A DNA stretch of 64,000 nt from Advenella kashmirensis W13003 (GCF_000506985.1 NZ_KI650979.1:1488710-1552709); one strand, 5' to 3'. Positions 1-8,726 are shown, counted from the first letter of the stretch. Notes: generated from the sequence alone by a model not told the origin. Translations and numbers: made by a program.

Positions 1-896
1 CCCAGATCCGGCTGGATGACACCGAACGCACCGGACTCAATGGCCAACTCGAAATTCCTGATCCCTCTGATATTTTCTCCCGCAGCCAGCGGAATGGTGC
101 TGGCCTGCGCCAATTGCTTCCATTCGTCCAGCGATGAATCGGCAGTCAATGGCTCTTCGAGCCAGGCGAGTCCAAATGGCTGGAGAAGAGGCAACATGTC
201 CAGCGCGTCGTCCATCGACCAGGCCTGGTTGGCATCTATCATCAGCGGTGTATCCTGCCCTATCAGGTCGCGCAACTGGTTCAGGTTGGCGATATCGCGA
301 TCCCGCCCGAAACCTACCTTGAGTTTGAAGGCACGATAGCCTTCTGCCTGCTTGATTTTCGCCAGTTCCTGCGGGTGGGTAGGGCTGATGCCGGACGCAT
401 AAACGTCGATATTCCGTGAACCACCGCATAGTTGCCATAACGGCTTTTCCGCCAGCCGGGCGGCCATGTCCCACAAGGCGATGTCGGCTCCGGCGATGGC
501 CTGGGCCAGCGTACCGGGCTCTCCGCTCTGTATGGCCAGCACGCGCAGGCGTTGATGTAATGCCTCAAACGCCTTTGCGGGGTTGTCCCAGGTTTGTCCA
601 AGCAGAATCGGCGCAACGCAGGACTGGAAAATCCGGGCACGATGTTCGGCACCGACGCTGGGAAAGTTGCACCAGATTTCACCCCAGCCGACCACGCCCT
701 CGACACTCTCAATGCGGACAAGGACAGCGGGGCGGTCATACATGATGCCGAAAGAGGTTTGTACCGGCTCGGCGATGGGTGCCCGGAACACCAGGGCGTC
801 GGCCCGGGCCAGCTTCAGCGGTTGCATTGACTGATTTGGCAGTGCTTGATGGTCTGGCGCTTTAAATGTGGCACATTCTGCAGGCGTGGCGGGCAT
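1..896 (-). CDS. Enolase-superfamily enzyme (mandelate racemase/muconate lactonizing type), 3' end outside window
   Basis: The reading frame is open from an ATG at 896 to the left edge, giving the first 298 residues of a protein usually about 370-390 long. Family hallmarks appear in order: a KLKVGFG strand with the acid/base lysines, IDANQAW and LEEPL with metal-binding acids, AAGEN with the third ligand, and IQPDLG before the edge. Family members abstract a proton alpha to a carboxylate using Mg2+; the substrate cannot be read from the sequence. The start at 896 has AAAGGAAA upstream; a second ATG at 827 has no ribosome site. It lies 46 bp downstream of the GMC oxidoreductase gene on the same strand, so it is probably the last visible gene of the operon that starts at 6007. 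Family assignment is secure; function is inferred only as sugar-acid or cyclic-acid catabolism. Confidence 0.9.
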   Translation of the reverse strand, partial: MPATPAECATFKAPDHQALPNQSMQPLKLARADALVFRAPIAEPVQTSFGIMYDRPAVLVRIESVEGVVGWGEIWCNFPSVGAEHRARIFQSCVAPILLGQTWDNPAKAFEALHQRLRVLAIQSGEPGTLAQAIAGADIALWDMAARLAEKPLWQLCGGSRNIDVYASGISPTHPQELAKIKQAEGYRAFKLKVGFGRDRDIANLNQLRDLIGQDTPLMIDANQAWSMDDALDMLPLLQPFGLAWLEEPLTADSSLDEWKQLAQASTIPLAAGENIRGIRNFELAIESGAFGVIQPDL

Positions 897-942
897 GAGT
901 TTCCTTTATTTCGATTGAGATAGATGAACGGCAGTCTGATTT

Positions 943-2568
943 TCAGCGTTTCTCGTTCAATATCAGGTCCGCGCCTTTTTCTCCGATCATGATCGAGGCG
1001 GCATTCGTGTTGGCTGACACCATCTCGGGCATGACCGATGCGTCAATCACCCGAAGGCGCTGCACACCCTGAACGCGCAGCGCAGGATCGACAACGGCAC
1101 GCGTGTCCGATCCCATCCTGCATGTCCCCACGGCATGGAAAACGGTGCCGCCGCATTCGCGGGCAAAGTCAACGAGGTCTGCCCGTGACTTGCGTGCGCT
1201 GCCCGGCAGCACTTCCGTATCGATCAGATCTCGAAACGCGGGCTGGTGATAAATATCACGCAGCATGTCCAGGCCTGCGGCGAGCGTTTGCCGGTCAATT
1301 TCTTCACTCAGGTAACGGGTCTCGATCGTCGGCGAATCCAGGGGATCGGCGCTACGTATCCGGAGTCGGCCGCGCGAGGCGGGCCTGCACTGGGAGGCCG
1401 ATGCTGTAAAGCCGGGATAGTCGTGTAATGGCGTACCCGGTTTGTCGACCGACAATGGCATCACATTGAACTGCATGTCGGATCGATCATCGGTCGCGTA
1501 TTCGGTTCTTGCAAAGCCGCCCACCTGGCCTGCCCCGACGGTAAGCGGCCCGCTGTTTCTGAATGCCCATTGCAGTCCCATGCCTGCCAGCTTGAGTGGA
1601 TTGCGAACGTCATTATTCAGTGATAGTTTCTTTTTAAGCCGAACAATGGTGCGAGCCTGGTAATGATCTTTCAGATTTTCCCCGACCTCCGGTGCATCGA
1701 CAATGACCGGAATACCGTGCTTCTCCAGTAGGGCCTTGGGGCCGATTCCTGACAACTGTAGTATTTGCGGCGATTGCACGGCACCTGCCGACAGGATAAC
1801 CTCGGTTTGGGCACGGGCTTGATGAACCGTGCCGTGCTGTAGCCATTGCACGCCGGTTGCCGTGGTGCCCTGGAACAGAATCCGGGTCAGGTGGGCTTCG
1901 GTCAGGACGGTGAGATTGCTGCGAGTTTGCGCGGGCCGCAAGAAAGCGGTGGCGGCGCTGGAGCGCCAGCCGTTTTTCATGCTTAATTGGTAAGCGCCCA
2001 CGCCGAACTCGGTCACGCCGTTGAAGTCGGGATTGAACGGCAGGCCAAATTCCTGCCCGGCCGCCACCCAGGCCCGGCAATAGGGGTGATCGTTCTTCAG
2101 GTCGGAAACGCCAAGTTCGCCATGCCCGCCATGATATTCACTCTCGCCTCGTTCGTAACCCTCCGAGCGCTTGAAAATCGGCAGAACCGATTGATAGTCC
2201 CATCCGGTCGCGCCGTGTTGAGCCCAGCTATCGTAATCGCGATGCTGACCGCGAATGTACAGTAGACCATTGATCGAGCTGGATCCGCCCAGCACGCGGC
2301 CGCGCGGCCAGACAATATTTCTTCCCGCCGTGCCCTCGCATGATTCAGTGTCAAACAGACGCGAGAAGCGCGTGTCGTAAATGGTCTTGAAGTATCCCAC
2401 CGGCAGGTGCAGCCAGAAATTGGTATTGGGCTTGCCCGCTTCCAGCAAAAGTACGCGGGTAGCAGGATCGGCCGACAGGCGGTTAGCCAGTACGCAACCG
2501 GCGGAGCCGGCGCCTACAATAATGTAATCGTAGGCACCTGCGTCCGATTTCGACTTTTGTTCACTCAT
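943..2568 (-). CDS. GMC-family FAD oxidoreductase (choline dehydrogenase-like)
   Basis: 541 residues, the normal length for bacterial GMC alcohol dehydrogenases. The N-terminus carries the dinucleotide motif DYIIVGAGSAGCVLANRLS (about residues 14-32), followed by LLLEAG, the GMC signature around GGSSSINGLLYIRG (about residue 95) and a C-terminal block with HAVGTCRMG and the FAD-contacting VIDASVMPEMVSANTNA. It should oxidise a primary or secondary alcohol to aldehyde or ketone. BetA is the best-known relative, but the operon holds no betaine aldehyde dehydrogenase and has an ABC importer and an enolase-family enzyme instead, so choline is not a safe substrate call. Its ATG overlaps the stop codon of the upstream receptor gene by 4 bp (ATGA), indicating translational coupling. 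Confidence 0.92.
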   Translation of the reverse strand: MSEQKSKSDAGAYDYIIVGAGSAGCVLANRLSADPATRVLLLEAGKPNTNFWLHLPVGYFKTIYDTRFSRLFDTESCEGTAGRNIVWPRGRVLGGSSSINGLLYIRGQHRDYDSWAQHGATGWDYQSVLPIFKRSEGYERGESEYHGGHGELGVSDLKNDHPYCRAWVAAGQEFGLPFNPDFNGVTEFGVGAYQLSMKNGWRSSAATAFLRPAQTRSNLTVLTEAHLTRILFQGTTATGVQWLQHGTVHQARAQTEVILSAGAVQSPQILQLSGIGPKALLEKHGIPVIVDAPEVGENLKDHYQARTIVRLKKKLSLNNDVRNPLKLAGMGLQWAFRNSGPLTVGAGQVGGFARTEYATDDRSDMQFNVMPLSVDKPGTPLHDYPGFTASASQCRPASRGRLRIRSADPLDSPTIETRYLSEEIDRQTLAAGLDMLRDIYHQPAFRDLIDTEVLPGSARKSRADLVDFARECGGTVFHAVGTCRMGSDTRAVVDPALRVQGVQRLRVIDASVMPEMVSANTNAASIMIGEKGADLILNEKR

Positions 2569-3563
2569 GGCTTGATTACGTTCAGATAAAGCTTGGGATC
2601 AAAGTATTCTGATGCCGGGGTTGCATTCGGAATGCTGGCAAATTCGATGAAGAAATCGCTGACGCGCTGCAACCATTTGGTGACGGAACCGTCGGCATAC
2701 AGTTTTGCCCATTCTGCCGAGGTGAACATTTTCTGGGCCGCATACTGCTCTTTGATATCGGCCAGCGGGACTTGCGGATAGTGCTTGCTCTGTATGGCCT
2801 GCAATGCCTTGTCGGTATTGGCGATCAGGTAATCATTGGCCTCGGCCCAGCCACGAATAATTTTCTCAAGCACCGCTTTATTCTTATCGTAATAATCATT
2901 GCGCGCAGCCCAGCCGCCCATGATGGCCGCTTCCGGATAGAACTTGGATGCATCCATCAGCATTTTTGCACCTGGCACTTTGTTGCGGATCGGAATGTTG
3001 AACGGTACCCAAAGGGCAATAGCGGGAACAGCCTTGGAAATAAAGGCGGTTACCGCATCCTGCATGCGCTGGTTGATAATTTTGACGTCTTTCCTGGGAT
3101 CCAGGCCGTTCTTGCGCAGCGCATTGTCCAGGAAGACGTGTGCGGTGGTGCCGGTTGTGGTGGAAATTTGTTTGCCTTTCAGATCGGCAATCGAGTTGAT
3201 ACCCATGTCTGGGTGCACCCACAATTGGGCAGTGGCAAATTCCACGTCATTCATGAGGAATACTTTGCCTTGCCCTCGCGCCGGGAAATTGGACATGACC
3301 GCGCCGGTGCTGAGGACATCAATGCTGCCTCCGCTCATTGCCTGAAAGAGTTCCAGCCCGGTCTGGAACTGGATGAACTCCATGTCCAGGCCCTGTTTTT
3401 TCCATATCCCCATATCTTCGGCCAGCCAGATCTGGCCATCCACCGCCAGCGTATGCAAATAGCCGACTTTGACTTTGGTACTGCTCTGCGCAAACACAGG
3501 CGCTGCATGCAATGCCACTGCTGCCGTGCCTGCCGCCATCTTGATAAAAGTTCTACGTTTCAT
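2565..3563 (-). CDS. ABC transporter periplasmic substrate-binding protein (NMT1/TauA-SsuA type)
   Basis: 332 residues when started at the ATG at 3563, which has a near-perfect AAAGGAGGT ribosome site; a longer in-frame extension runs back to 3644 into the ATPase gene and has no such site. The N-terminus MKRRTFIKMAAGTAAVALHA looks like a twin-arginine signal (RRTFIK) followed by a hydrophobic stretch and an AxA-type cleavage site, so the receptor may be exported folded. The remainder fits the NMT1/SsuA-like fold used for taurine, sulfonates, nitrate, thiamine precursors and aromatic acids, and cannot by itself name the ligand. It sits between the ATPase and GMC genes and is the binding component of the importer encoded at 3601-5208. 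Confidence 0.9.
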   Translation of the reverse strand: MKRRTFIKMAAGTAAVALHAAPVFAQSSTKVKVGYLHTLAVDGQIWLAEDMGIWKKQGLDMEFIQFQTGLELFQAMSGGSIDVLSTGAVMSNFPARGQGKVFLMNDVEFATAQLWVHPDMGINSIADLKGKQISTTTGTTAHVFLDNALRKNGLDPRKDVKIINQRMQDAVTAFISKAVPAIALWVPFNIPIRNKVPGAKMLMDASKFYPEAAIMGGWAARNDYYDKNKAVLEKIIRGWAEANDYLIANTDKALQAIQSKHYPQVPLADIKEQYAAQKMFTSAEWAKLYADGSVTKWLQRVSDFFIEFASIPNATPASEYFDPKLYLNVIKP

Positions 3564-3600
3564 AGCAACTACCTCCTTTGGTATTTGACAGCAAGTGCGC

Positions 3601-4419
3601 CTATGCGACGCGTTTTTGTTTTGCCAGCGCTTCCTGTGCCGCATATTCCTGCATCACGCTATTGTGAATGCGGGCACGCAGGGTATTGAACTCCGGTGTT
3701 TCCTGCAGCGATCGATGCCGCGGATAGGGGAACGGAATATCGACGACTTCGCGAATCTGAGAAGGCCTGGCCGAAATGACGAGTACCTTGTTGGACAGAT
3801 AAACAGCTTCTTCAACAGAGTGCGTAATCAGCATCACGGTTTTGCCTTCCGCATACAGTACATCCAGCAACAGATCATGCATCGCGCTACGGGTCTGCGC
3901 ATCCAGCGCGCCAAAGGGCTCGTCCATGAGGACGAACTCGGGCCGGACAGCATAAGTGCGGGCCAGGGCCAGGCGCTGCCTCATTCCGCCGGAAAGCGTT
4001 TTCGGAAACGCTTTGCGAAAGTCAGTAAGCCCCATGAGGTTCAGGTAGCGATCCACAATTTCTTTTTTCTCCGCCGCGTCCAGATTTTTGCTGACCTTCA
4101 GGTTAAGTCCAAATGCAATATTCTGTTCGACGGTCAGCCACGGAAACACACCATATTCCTGGAACATGACGCCACGATCGGGCCCCGGTTGCTCAATGTG
4201 CTTGCCATCGAGCAACACCCGTCCGCGTGTAGGTTTGACAAAGCCGGCGGCCATATTCATCAGCGTGGTCTTGCCACAGCCTGAAGGCCCTACCAGTGAA
4301 ATAAAATCGCCCTGATTGACCGAGAAAGACATATCCTGCACTACTTGCAGCTGGCCGGCAGGCGTGTCAAATTGCATGGAAACGTTGTCGAAAACAATTC
4401 GTTCTTGATTTGTCTGCAT
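3601..4419 (-). CDS. ABC transporter ATP-binding protein (TauB/SsuB type)
   Basis: 272 residues. Walker A is GPSGCGKTT near residue 44, the signature motif LSGGMRQR near residue 142 and Walker B with D-loop VLMDEPFGALD near residue 163; the switch histidine follows in LITHSVEEAVYLS. The sequence is a standard nitrate/sulfonate/taurine-class ATPase that pairs with two copies of a single permease. It follows the permease gene with 3 bp between the coding regions and precedes the receptor gene by about 37 bp, so permease, ATPase and receptor are one transcription unit. Confidence 0.94.
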   Translation of the reverse strand: MQTNQERIVFDNVSMQFDTPAGQLQVVQDMSFSVNQGDFISLVGPSGCGKTTLMNMAAGFVKPTRGRVLLDGKHIEQPGPDRGVMFQEYGVFPWLTVEQNIAFGLNLKVSKNLDAAEKKEIVDRYLNLMGLTDFRKAFPKTLSGGMRQRLALARTYAVRPEFVLMDEPFGALDAQTRSAMHDLLLDVLYAEGKTVMLITHSVEEAVYLSNKVLVISARPSQIREVVDIPFPYPRHRSLQETPEFNTLRARIHNSVMQEYAAQEALAKQKRVA

Positions 4420-4422
4420 TGT

Positions 4423-5208
4423 TTATTCTCCGCTTCGGTCTTGCCAGCTGATCAATCGGTTTGATAATTTGCGAATGGCGATATCCATCATGAGCGCGAT
4501 CGCTCCGATACAAATAATCCCTACATAAATGGCGCGCAGATCGAAAAATGCCGAGGCATTCTGTATCATCGCGCCCAATCCTTCCTGGGCGGCCACCAGT
4601 TCGGCGGCCACCAGGGTTGCCCAGGCCACCCCCAGGGCTACTCGAAGGGCCGTCAGCATGTGTGGCACGGTCATGGGTACCATGACCTTGAGGAATATTT
4701 CCATATCGGTCGCGCCCAGCGTTTTCGCGACGCGGATATACACCGGACTGATCTGGCTCATGCCTTCATACATCACGATGACTGCCGCAAAAAATGAGGC
4801 ATAAAACAGGATGGCGATCTTGGCCATTTCACCGATGCCGAAATACACAATCACAAGTGGAATCAGGGCGATGGGTGGCAAAGCCCGGAAGAAATTGACC
4901 AGCGGATCGACAAAGCGTCGGATAGGTTTGTACCAGCCGATCAGAAAGCCGATCGGAACCGCCAGCAACATTCCCAGCAGTAGTCCGCCCACCACGCGCT
5001 GAATAGACATACCCATGTTCACCAGCAGCCCGCCTTCTGTCAGGTGTGTCCAGAAGGTCTGCAACACTTCAAGCGGCGAGGGCAGTAATGCGGGACTGAC
5101 CCAGCCGGAAGCGTGGACGAGCATCCAGAGGATCACCAGGCAGATAAACGGAAAAACGGCCCAGGCAAAATTGCCCAGCCGGTTACTGCTACTTGTGGCT
5201 TTTGCCAT
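4423..5208 (-). CDS. ABC transporter permease (TauC/SsuC type)
   Basis: 261 residues with about six hydrophobic segments and the cytoplasmic EAA loop typical of binding-protein-dependent permeases, seen as VAKTLGATDMEIFLKVMVP near the middle. I start it at the ATG at 5208 because GGAG lies six bases upstream; a TTG four codons earlier is in frame but would place the ribosome site inside the gene. It is the membrane channel for the receptor and ATPase downstream, and lies 34 bp after the GntR regulator gene on the same strand. Confidence 0.93.
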   Translation of the reverse strand: MAKATSSSNRLGNFAWAVFPFICLVILWMLVHASGWVSPALLPSPLEVLQTFWTHLTEGGLLVNMGMSIQRVVGGLLLGMLLAVPIGFLIGWYKPIRRFVDPLVNFFRALPPIALIPLVIVYFGIGEMAKIAILFYASFFAAVIVMYEGMSQISPVYIRVAKTLGATDMEIFLKVMVPMTVPHMLTALRVALGVAWATLVAAELVAAQEGLGAMIQNASAFFDLRAIYVGIICIGAIALMMDIAIRKLSNRLISWQDRSGE

Positions 5209-5242
5209 CTTTGTCTCCAAATATGCTTGTCGCTGCCACCGG

Positions 5243-6007
5243 TCAGGTCAGGGCCGGGTGTTGGGGTGCGTCATTTTGCAGCAGATCGGTATCAATCTGA
5301 ATCAGCTGCGCGGGATATTGAATATGGGCGTAATACAGAATCTTTTGGGACGGATCTTTGAACACCCGACAAACATCTGCAATGGGATCGCCTACGCCAA
5401 TATGCAAATGCGATGCCGTTTCCTTGTCGGAGACGGTAATGCGCAACACTTGCCTGGCCTGATGGATCGTAATATCGGAGCGTCCTGCGAGTTGAGGCAC
5501 GACAGGTGTCTGACTGAATCCTTCGGGGTCACTGTCGAAAATCGTCTGGTCCAGATAAATATCAATCAGACAATACGGGGTGTTCTCCCGATAATGCACT
5601 CGACGCAGGCGCTGGTATCCTGTGCTATTGCCGTCAAAGCCAAAAGCAGGATCCTGTACGCGTGTGCCTGGTTCTATGGGCAGCATATGGATTTTGAGCG
5701 GCGAAACCACTTTGACAAGTTCATCGAATCGATTGGGCAGCCTGAACCAGCGTTGCTCTGACAAATCTTTTGCGACAAACGTACCAAGCCCGCGGGTGCG
5801 CGTAATAATGCCATTGTCTTCCAGCAGATTCAGGGCGGCACGCAGTGTAATACGGGATACTTCAAATTCGGCCACCAGATTATCCAGCGTGGGAATTTGC
5901 TCGCCGAAACGCCACTGCTGGCTTTCGATTTTCTGACGCATCAGCTTTGCCACCTGCAAATACAGCGGCATGCGGCTTTCAGTGCGAGGCTTTGTTTCAT
6001 TGTTCAT
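5243..6007 (-). CDS. GntR-family transcriptional regulator, HutC/UTRA subfamily
   Basis: 254 residues. An N-terminal winged helix (PLYLQVAKLMRQKI, then VSRITLRAALNLLEDNGIITRTRGLGTFV, about residues 14-82) is followed by a UTRA ligand-binding domain containing YRENTPYCLIDIYLD and HARQVLRIT-like segments. Such regulators bind a small molecule related to the pathway they control. It is the first gene of the leftward operon with the ABC importer, GMC oxidoreductase and enolase-family enzyme, and is probably its local regulator. A promoter must lie between 6008 and the divergent dmeR promoter near 6137; I see AT-rich sequence there but no site I would defend. Confidence 0.9.
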   Translation of the reverse strand: MNNETKPRTESRMPLYLQVAKLMRQKIESQQWRFGEQIPTLDNLVAEFEVSRITLRAALNLLEDNGIITRTRGLGTFVAKDLSEQRWFRLPNRFDELVKVVSPLKIHMLPIEPGTRVQDPAFGFDGNSTGYQRLRRVHYRENTPYCLIDIYLDQTIFDSDPEGFSQTPVVPQLAGRSDITIHQARQVLRITVSDKETASHLHIGVGDPIADVCRVFKDPSQKILYYAHIQYPAQLIQIDTDLLQNDAPQHPALT

Positions 6008-6136
6008 ATCATCATAATAATAAGCACAATTGAAATAAACAAGTAGGGGTATGCCCTTAACGCTTTGTGCTTACGCCTTTGCCGGCATATCTCGCCATCT
6101 CGGGAATGGCCGTGATTGAAAGCCGGAAACTATTGA

Positions 6137-6173
6137 TATACTATAATTGTTTTATAGTATAGGGGGGTATAGT
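6137..6173 (+). promoter_or_regulatory. dmeR-dmeF operator/promoter: long palindrome plus G6 tract flanked by TATAGTAT repeats
   Basis: A perfect inverted repeat has arms TATACTATAA (6137-6146) and TTATAGTATA (6152-6161) around TTGTT. It is followed at once by GGGGGG (6162-6167) and a second TATAGTAT reaching the start codon. AT-rich repeats around a run of six G/C match the known operator style of RcnR/DmeR/FrmR-type CsoR-family repressors. Two -10-like hexamers (TATACT 6137-6142, TATAAT 6142-6147) lie inside the palindrome, so bound repressor would block the promoter. The G-run also serves as the Shine-Dalgarno region of dmeR (ATG 6174). Confidence 0.75.
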
Positions 6174-6449
6174 ATGAGCCATTTGGGCGATGAAAAAGAT
6201 GTATTGCTCAAGCGCATTCGCAGAATCTCAGGGCAGGTGCAGGCGATAGAGCGCGCGCTGGAATCCGATGCTCCTTGTGGCAAAACCCTGCATCTTGTCG
6301 CAGCGGCGCGTGGTGCCCTCAGTGGCCTGCTCGAAAAAATCATCGAAGAGCACGCGAAGTTTCATGTGGCCGATCCAGACTTGAGCAACGAGGAACGGCA
6401 ACAGGGCGTACGGGAATTGCTCACGGCAATTCGGCAATATTCGAAATAG
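6174..6449 (+). CDS. dmeR: Cobalt/nickel-sensing repressor, RcnR/DmeR group of the CsoR (DUF156) family
   Basis: 91 residues, all-helical CsoR-type protein with RIRRISGQVQAIERAL near residue 14 and AAARGALSGLLEK near residue 43. Counting from the ATG at 6174, His3, Cys35, His60 and His64 are all present, the ligand set known for Ni/Co binding in RcnR. Metal binding should release the repressor from the G-tract operator just upstream. It is followed 7 bp later by a DmeF-like cation exporter, which supports a cobalt/nickel role over the formaldehyde-sensing FrmR role found in close relatives. The start at 6174 is chosen because the G-run provides a ribosome site and the longer start at 6147 would place the operator inside the gene. 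Confidence 0.88.
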   Translation: MSHLGDEKDVLLKRIRRISGQVQAIERALESDAPCGKTLHLVAAARGALSGLLEKIIEEHAKFHVADPDLSNEERQQGVRELLTAIRQYSK

Positions 6450-6456
6450 GAAAGAT

Positions 6457-7398
6457 ATGGCTTCTTCTCAGGCAAACAGACATAGTCATTCATTTCTGGG
6501 TGCGACTCATGATGAGAATGCCCGGCGCACCCGCTGGGTCGTAGTTCTCACATTTGCTATGATGGTTGTGGAAATTCTGGCCGGCTATGTCACCGGGTCC
6601 ATGGCCCTGCTTGCAGACGGGTTTCATATGGCCACGCATGCCGGTGCCCTGGGTATTGCGGCAGTGGCGTACGCATATGCGCGACGCAATGTTGCAAACG
6701 AACATTTCAGTTTTGGTACCGGAAAAGTCGGTGACCTTGCAGGATTTGCATCGGCACTGGTGTTGGCACTGGTGTCGTTGGGCATTGCGGGCGAATCTTT
6801 GCTGCGGCTGATGAATCCTGCAACCGTGGCCTTCGCAGAGGCTGCAAGTATTGCGGCGGTGGGTCTGGTCGTGAACATTGTAAGCGCGCTATTGCTCTCG
6901 GGAGGTCATCATCATGCGCATGATCACTCCGCCCATTCCCATTCGTCTCATGCGCATACCCATGATCATTCGCATCAGGCCGGCGCAGATAACAATATCC
7001 GCGCGGCATATATTCATGTACTGGCTGATGCGTTAACGTCCGTCCTGGCGATCATTGCGTTGCTGGCCGGACGCTATTTTGGCTGGATATGGCTGGACCC
7101 GGTCATGGGAATCGCAGGCGCAATCGTCATCGGAAGATGGTCTGTTGTCCTGATGAAAGCCAGCGCAGCCGTATTGCTGGATGTGACCGACGAACATATC
7201 GCCCATGCAATCCGTCAACAACTGCAGGCGGCAAACCATGTTGAAATCACAGACCTTCATGTCTGGCAGGTCGGTCCACAGGCAAGAGCAGCCATTGTCA
7301 GTGTGACAGACAGCAGTTTGACGGTCGAACAGATACGGGAACGTTTGCGGAATATCCAGGGACTATCGCATCTGACCGTCGAATGCCGATCTGCCTGA
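6457..7398 (+). CDS. dmeF: Cation diffusion facilitator, DmeF type (Co/Ni/Cd efflux)
   Basis: 313 residues with six predicted membrane helices. The helix II motif LLADGFHMATHAGAL carries the metal-site Asp and His residues in the arrangement typical of DmeF, and the matching helix V motif is HVLADALTSVLAII. A histidine-rich cytoplasmic loop (about residues 150-172, many HxH pairs) precedes helix V and could collect metal. A C-terminal soluble domain has the usual VEITDLHVWQVGPQ segment. It exports divalent metal in exchange for protons across the inner membrane. It forms an operon with the sensor gene upstream; the stop codon ends 5 bp from the end of the convergent ModA-like gene. Confidence 0.92.
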   Translation: MASSQANRHSHSFLGATHDENARRTRWVVVLTFAMMVVEILAGYVTGSMALLADGFHMATHAGALGIAAVAYAYARRNVANEHFSFGTGKVGDLAGFASALVLALVSLGIAGESLLRLMNPATVAFAEAASIAAVGLVVNIVSALLLSGGHHHAHDHSAHSHSSHAHTHDHSHQAGADNNIRAAYIHVLADALTSVLAIIALLAGRYFGWIWLDPVMGIAGAIVIGRWSVVLMKASAAVLLDVTDEHIAHAIRQQLQAANHVEITDLHVWQVGPQARAAIVSVTDSSLTVEQIRERLRNIQGLSHLTVECRSA

Positions 7399-7403
7399 CT
7401 GGC

Positions 7404-8216
7404 TTATTTTGAGTTCTGGAAAGCCGGCTCCAGTCCTTTTTCGCGGATTGTCCCGACGGCGGCAGGCGAAGTCAGGTATTTAAGCAGAGCCTGGGCGCCT
7501 TCCGTATTCGTTGCGTGCGTCGTGATGCCAGCAGAAAAAATCGTTGGATGTTGCAGGGCAGGCGGCAGAACACCTACGTAGTCGGCGCCCTTGATGGGCA
7601 GCAATTCGCTGACCTGTTGCAAACCCATGGCGGCATCACCCCTGGCAACAACGTTACCTACACGTTCTGACACAATACGCTTGCTCTTGGGTTTGACCTG
7701 GGCTTCAATGCCCAATTTCTTAAGCATTTCTTTTTCATAGTAGGTGCCGCTGGCGCTGGCGGAGTATGCAATCGAGGGCGCTGCCAACAGGGTCCGCTTG
7801 ACCGCGTCTGCTGTACTGATATCCGGTTTTGGAGCGCCTTTCTGCACCGAGATACCGATCAGTGAACGCACCAGGTCTACCTGACTGCCCTGTACAACCT
7901 GTCCTTTATCGGCGAGCTTGTCCAGCGATTTGCGGGCCAGGATCACCATATCGGCCGGCTCCTGGCGATCCAGTCTTGCAGGAATTGAGTCAGTCGCGCC
8001 GCCCATGGACGATCCGTGGATGATATTCACATGGTAGCCGGACTGTTTTTCAAATTGAGGCGCCAGCGCTTCTACCGAAGAAGCGAAGCCGCCCGAGGAG
8101 ATGACGGTGATGGTGTTTTTTGGCGCAGTACCGGGCAGGTTGCCGCAGGCCGCCAGAAATGTGGACAGGGCGATGGTGGCTAGTACCGCGCGGCGGCGAA
8201 TAACGTTCGTGTTCAT
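7404..8216 (-). CDS. ModA-like substrate-binding lipoprotein
   Basis: 270 residues. The N-terminus MNTNVIRRRAVLATIALSTF ends in the lipobox LAAC (Cys near residue 24), so the mature protein should be a membrane-anchored lipoprotein. The rest follows the molybdate-binding ModA/type 2 periplasmic fold: SGGFASSVEALAPQFEKQSG, GSSMGGATDSIPARLD, PADMVILARKSLDKL, and SASGTYYEKEMLKKLGI. True ModA proteins use a few Ser/Thr and a Tyr to hold the oxyanion; the alignment is too loose by eye to say these are kept, and many ModA-like proteins of this type sit alone and bind organic acids. No permease or ATPase gene flanks it. Upstream is a 510-bp gap. Confidence 0.82.
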   Translation of the reverse strand: MNTNVIRRRAVLATIALSTFLAACGNLPGTAPKNTITVISSGGFASSVEALAPQFEKQSGYHVNIIHGSSMGGATDSIPARLDRQEPADMVILARKSLDKLADKGQVVQGSQVDLVRSLIGISVQKGAPKPDISTADAVKRTLLAAPSIAYSASASGTYYEKEMLKKLGIEAQVKPKSKRIVSERVGNVVARGDAAMGLQQVSELLPIKGADYVGVLPPALQHPTIFSAGITTHATNTEGAQALLKYLTSPAAVGTIREKGLEPAFQNSK

Positions 8217-8649
8217 GGTATCTCCTGAGTTCGATTTGTTGAAGGACGGTTCTGAGCGTCTCGGGGCAGGCAGTTGACCGTCTGCGCCCGAGTTTAATGG
8301 TTACTGCGCACATCAGACGGACAATGCGGCCGGTAATCACAAATGAAATAGAAAATTACATTCCCGGGCAACGGTGAGGACATGCCTGGCGGACTGCGCA
8401 GGATACGCAGGCCGGTCAAAGGGTTCAGGCACAGGCCACAAATTTGTATGGACAGTTATCGACCAAGTAGCGGTTCTGCAGGGCCCGACGGGATCCTCCG
8501 TTTCCCGCGAACTTAATGATTCTTAACATTTCGTGTCACAGCCTGGCGCGGCAACGTAACAAAACGTATTTATAATATACTTTACGATACCATTTGTTTC
8601 ATTTGGATATGCTTGGGCTGGACATTGAATGAATGACCGCTTTGGTGCA
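8217..8649. other. Intergenic region, no gene seen
   Basis: About 430 bp between the divergent ModA-like and small lipoprotein genes. Short reading frames here have no ribosome sites or recognisable products. It becomes AT-rich near 8560-8600, with TATAAT at 8571-8576 as a possible -10 of the rightward lipoprotein gene, but I find no convincing -35 partner. Confidence 0.4.
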
Positions 8650-8694
8650 CGCGCAGCGCATCATGCTGCGCGATCCGGATGTTTTGTTCTTTTT
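8650..8694 (+). other. Leader hairpin followed by T-rich run
   Basis: Arms CGCGCAGC (8650-8657) and GCTGCGCG (8665-8672) pair perfectly around a 7-base loop. Eight bases later a T-rich stretch runs to 8694, then the small lipoprotein gene starts at 8727. It resembles a weak intrinsic terminator or a structured 5' leader. Confidence 0.45.
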
Positions 8695-8726
8695 ATGAAT
8701 CATTCTATTTTTTGAAGAGAGCCTCT

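Noticed and set aside
943-2568. Naming the GMC enzyme betA
   Set aside because: No betB or betI nearby and the operon context (ABC importer, enolase family) does not fit choline oxidation.
2772-3689. 305-codon open frame on the plus strand
   Set aside because: It lies fully opposite the substrate-binding-protein gene, has no family sequence and no ribosome site; a shadow frame.
6014-6042. TTGTTT/TATTAT promoter pair for the GntR gene
   Set aside because: Spacing is 17 bp but the -10 would end only 7 bp before the start codon, implying a leaderless message; AT-rich chance match is more likely.
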